Source: Craspedostauros australis
Taxonomy: Eukaryota > Bacillariophyta > Bacillariophyceae > Mastogloiales > Achnanthaceae
DNA length: 64,000 nucleotides
Direction: 5' to 3'
Assembly (NCBI GenBank): GCA_026770025.1
Contig: JAMXDE010000042.1
Coordinates: 545,316 to 609,315, forward strand
Shown: piece after piece, positions 63,823-64,000 of the stretch
How positions within the stretch are numbered: the first letter of the stretch is position 1
How the letters are laid out: each line of letters opens with the position of its first letter
Notes under the pieces: generated by a model
Told to the model about the DNA's origin: nothing
Database searches by the model: none
What the model saw: the letters and a program-made list of their open reading frames with translations, nothing else
Made by a program: the position numbers and the translations under genes

Positions 63823-64000
63823 GGTTAGGGTTAGGGTTAGGGTTAGGGTTAGGGTTAGGGTTAGGGTTAGGGTTAGGGTTAGGGTTAGGGTTAGGGTTAG
63901 GGTTAGGGTTAGGGTTAGGGTTAGGGTTAGGGTTAGGGTTAGGGTTAGGGTTAGGGTTAGGGTTAGGGTTAGGGTTAGGGTTAGGGTTAGGGTTAGGGTT
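63642..64000 (+). repeat. Telomere, (TTAGGG)n
   Basis: About 60 tandem TTAGGG units to the window end, G-rich strand 5' to 3' toward the right, as expected for a right chromosome end. One variant block at 63786-63803 holds a TTAGGGGG and a TTTAGGG unit; everything distal is uniform. The TTAGGG type is shared by diatoms, many other protists, fungi and animals, and excludes the plant TTTAGGG type. Confidence 0.99.

Overview
The window is the right-hand end of a linear eukaryotic chromosome or scaffold: the last ~360 bases are a TTAGGG telomere array reading outward on the + strand. Protein-coding genes are sparse. Three need a short GT-AG intron (270-354 bp) and the rest look intronless. The two tRNA genes are eukaryotic in type. 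A stramenopile alga, most likely a diatom, fits best. This is inferred from the twin helicase-associated (HA) domain protein, Copia elements with a DSHA-type protease (as in diatom CoDi elements), a DUF4116 protein, and TTAGGG telomeres. No ribosomal or organellar marker is present, so the lineage is not proven.

Positions 1-31000 are the gene-bearing arm. In order they hold: a large acidic/Ser-rich DUF4116 protein (+); an LRAT-like protein whose NC box has Ser where the catalytic Cys should be (+); a two-exon Tim17/22/23-family protein with an N-terminal targeting region, preceded by a 12-bp tandem repeat (+); a 5'-truncated LINE with perfect 16-bp target-site duplications (+); Rab GDP-dissociation inhibitor (-); a two-exon TLC-like membrane protein (+); a secreted Cys-rich protein (-); a two-exon type II membrane sulfotransferase-like protein (+); tRNA-Ile(AAT) (+); the HA-domain protein (+); tRNA-Gly(TCC) (-); and a ~16-repeat ankyrin protein (-). 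These genes do not form one pathway. GDI (vesicle traffic), Tim17-like (organelle import), TLC and LRAT-like (lipid/membrane) and the sulfotransferase-like protein (glycan or secondary-metabolite sulfation) are ordinary housekeeping or accessory functions. Long stretches between them, especially 22721-26622 and 13491-15989, show no supportable gene.

Positions 32062-58860 are a nested block of Ty1/copia LTR retrotransposons. E1 (32062-39860) is old: its LTRs have diverged, it has two in-frame TGA stops, and its RNase H domain is damaged. A solo LTR (39941-40563) has a perfect 5-bp duplication. E2 (40857-48241) is intact with identical 778-bp LTRs and sits inside the pol frame of an older element, E4 (gag at 48789-50282). 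E3 (51669-58860) is intact with identical 631-bp LTRs and a perfect GTTGG duplication. The solo LTR belongs to the E3 family.

Positions 58861-64000 are subtelomere: a decayed gene of unrecognised family (one in-frame stop, one frameshift), nine copies of a ~74-bp core repeat, a ~215-bp (TG)n tract, a ~730-bp segment present twice, and the telomere. The inner ~730-bp copy ends in degenerate TTAGGG-like sequence, as if it was once next to a telomere.
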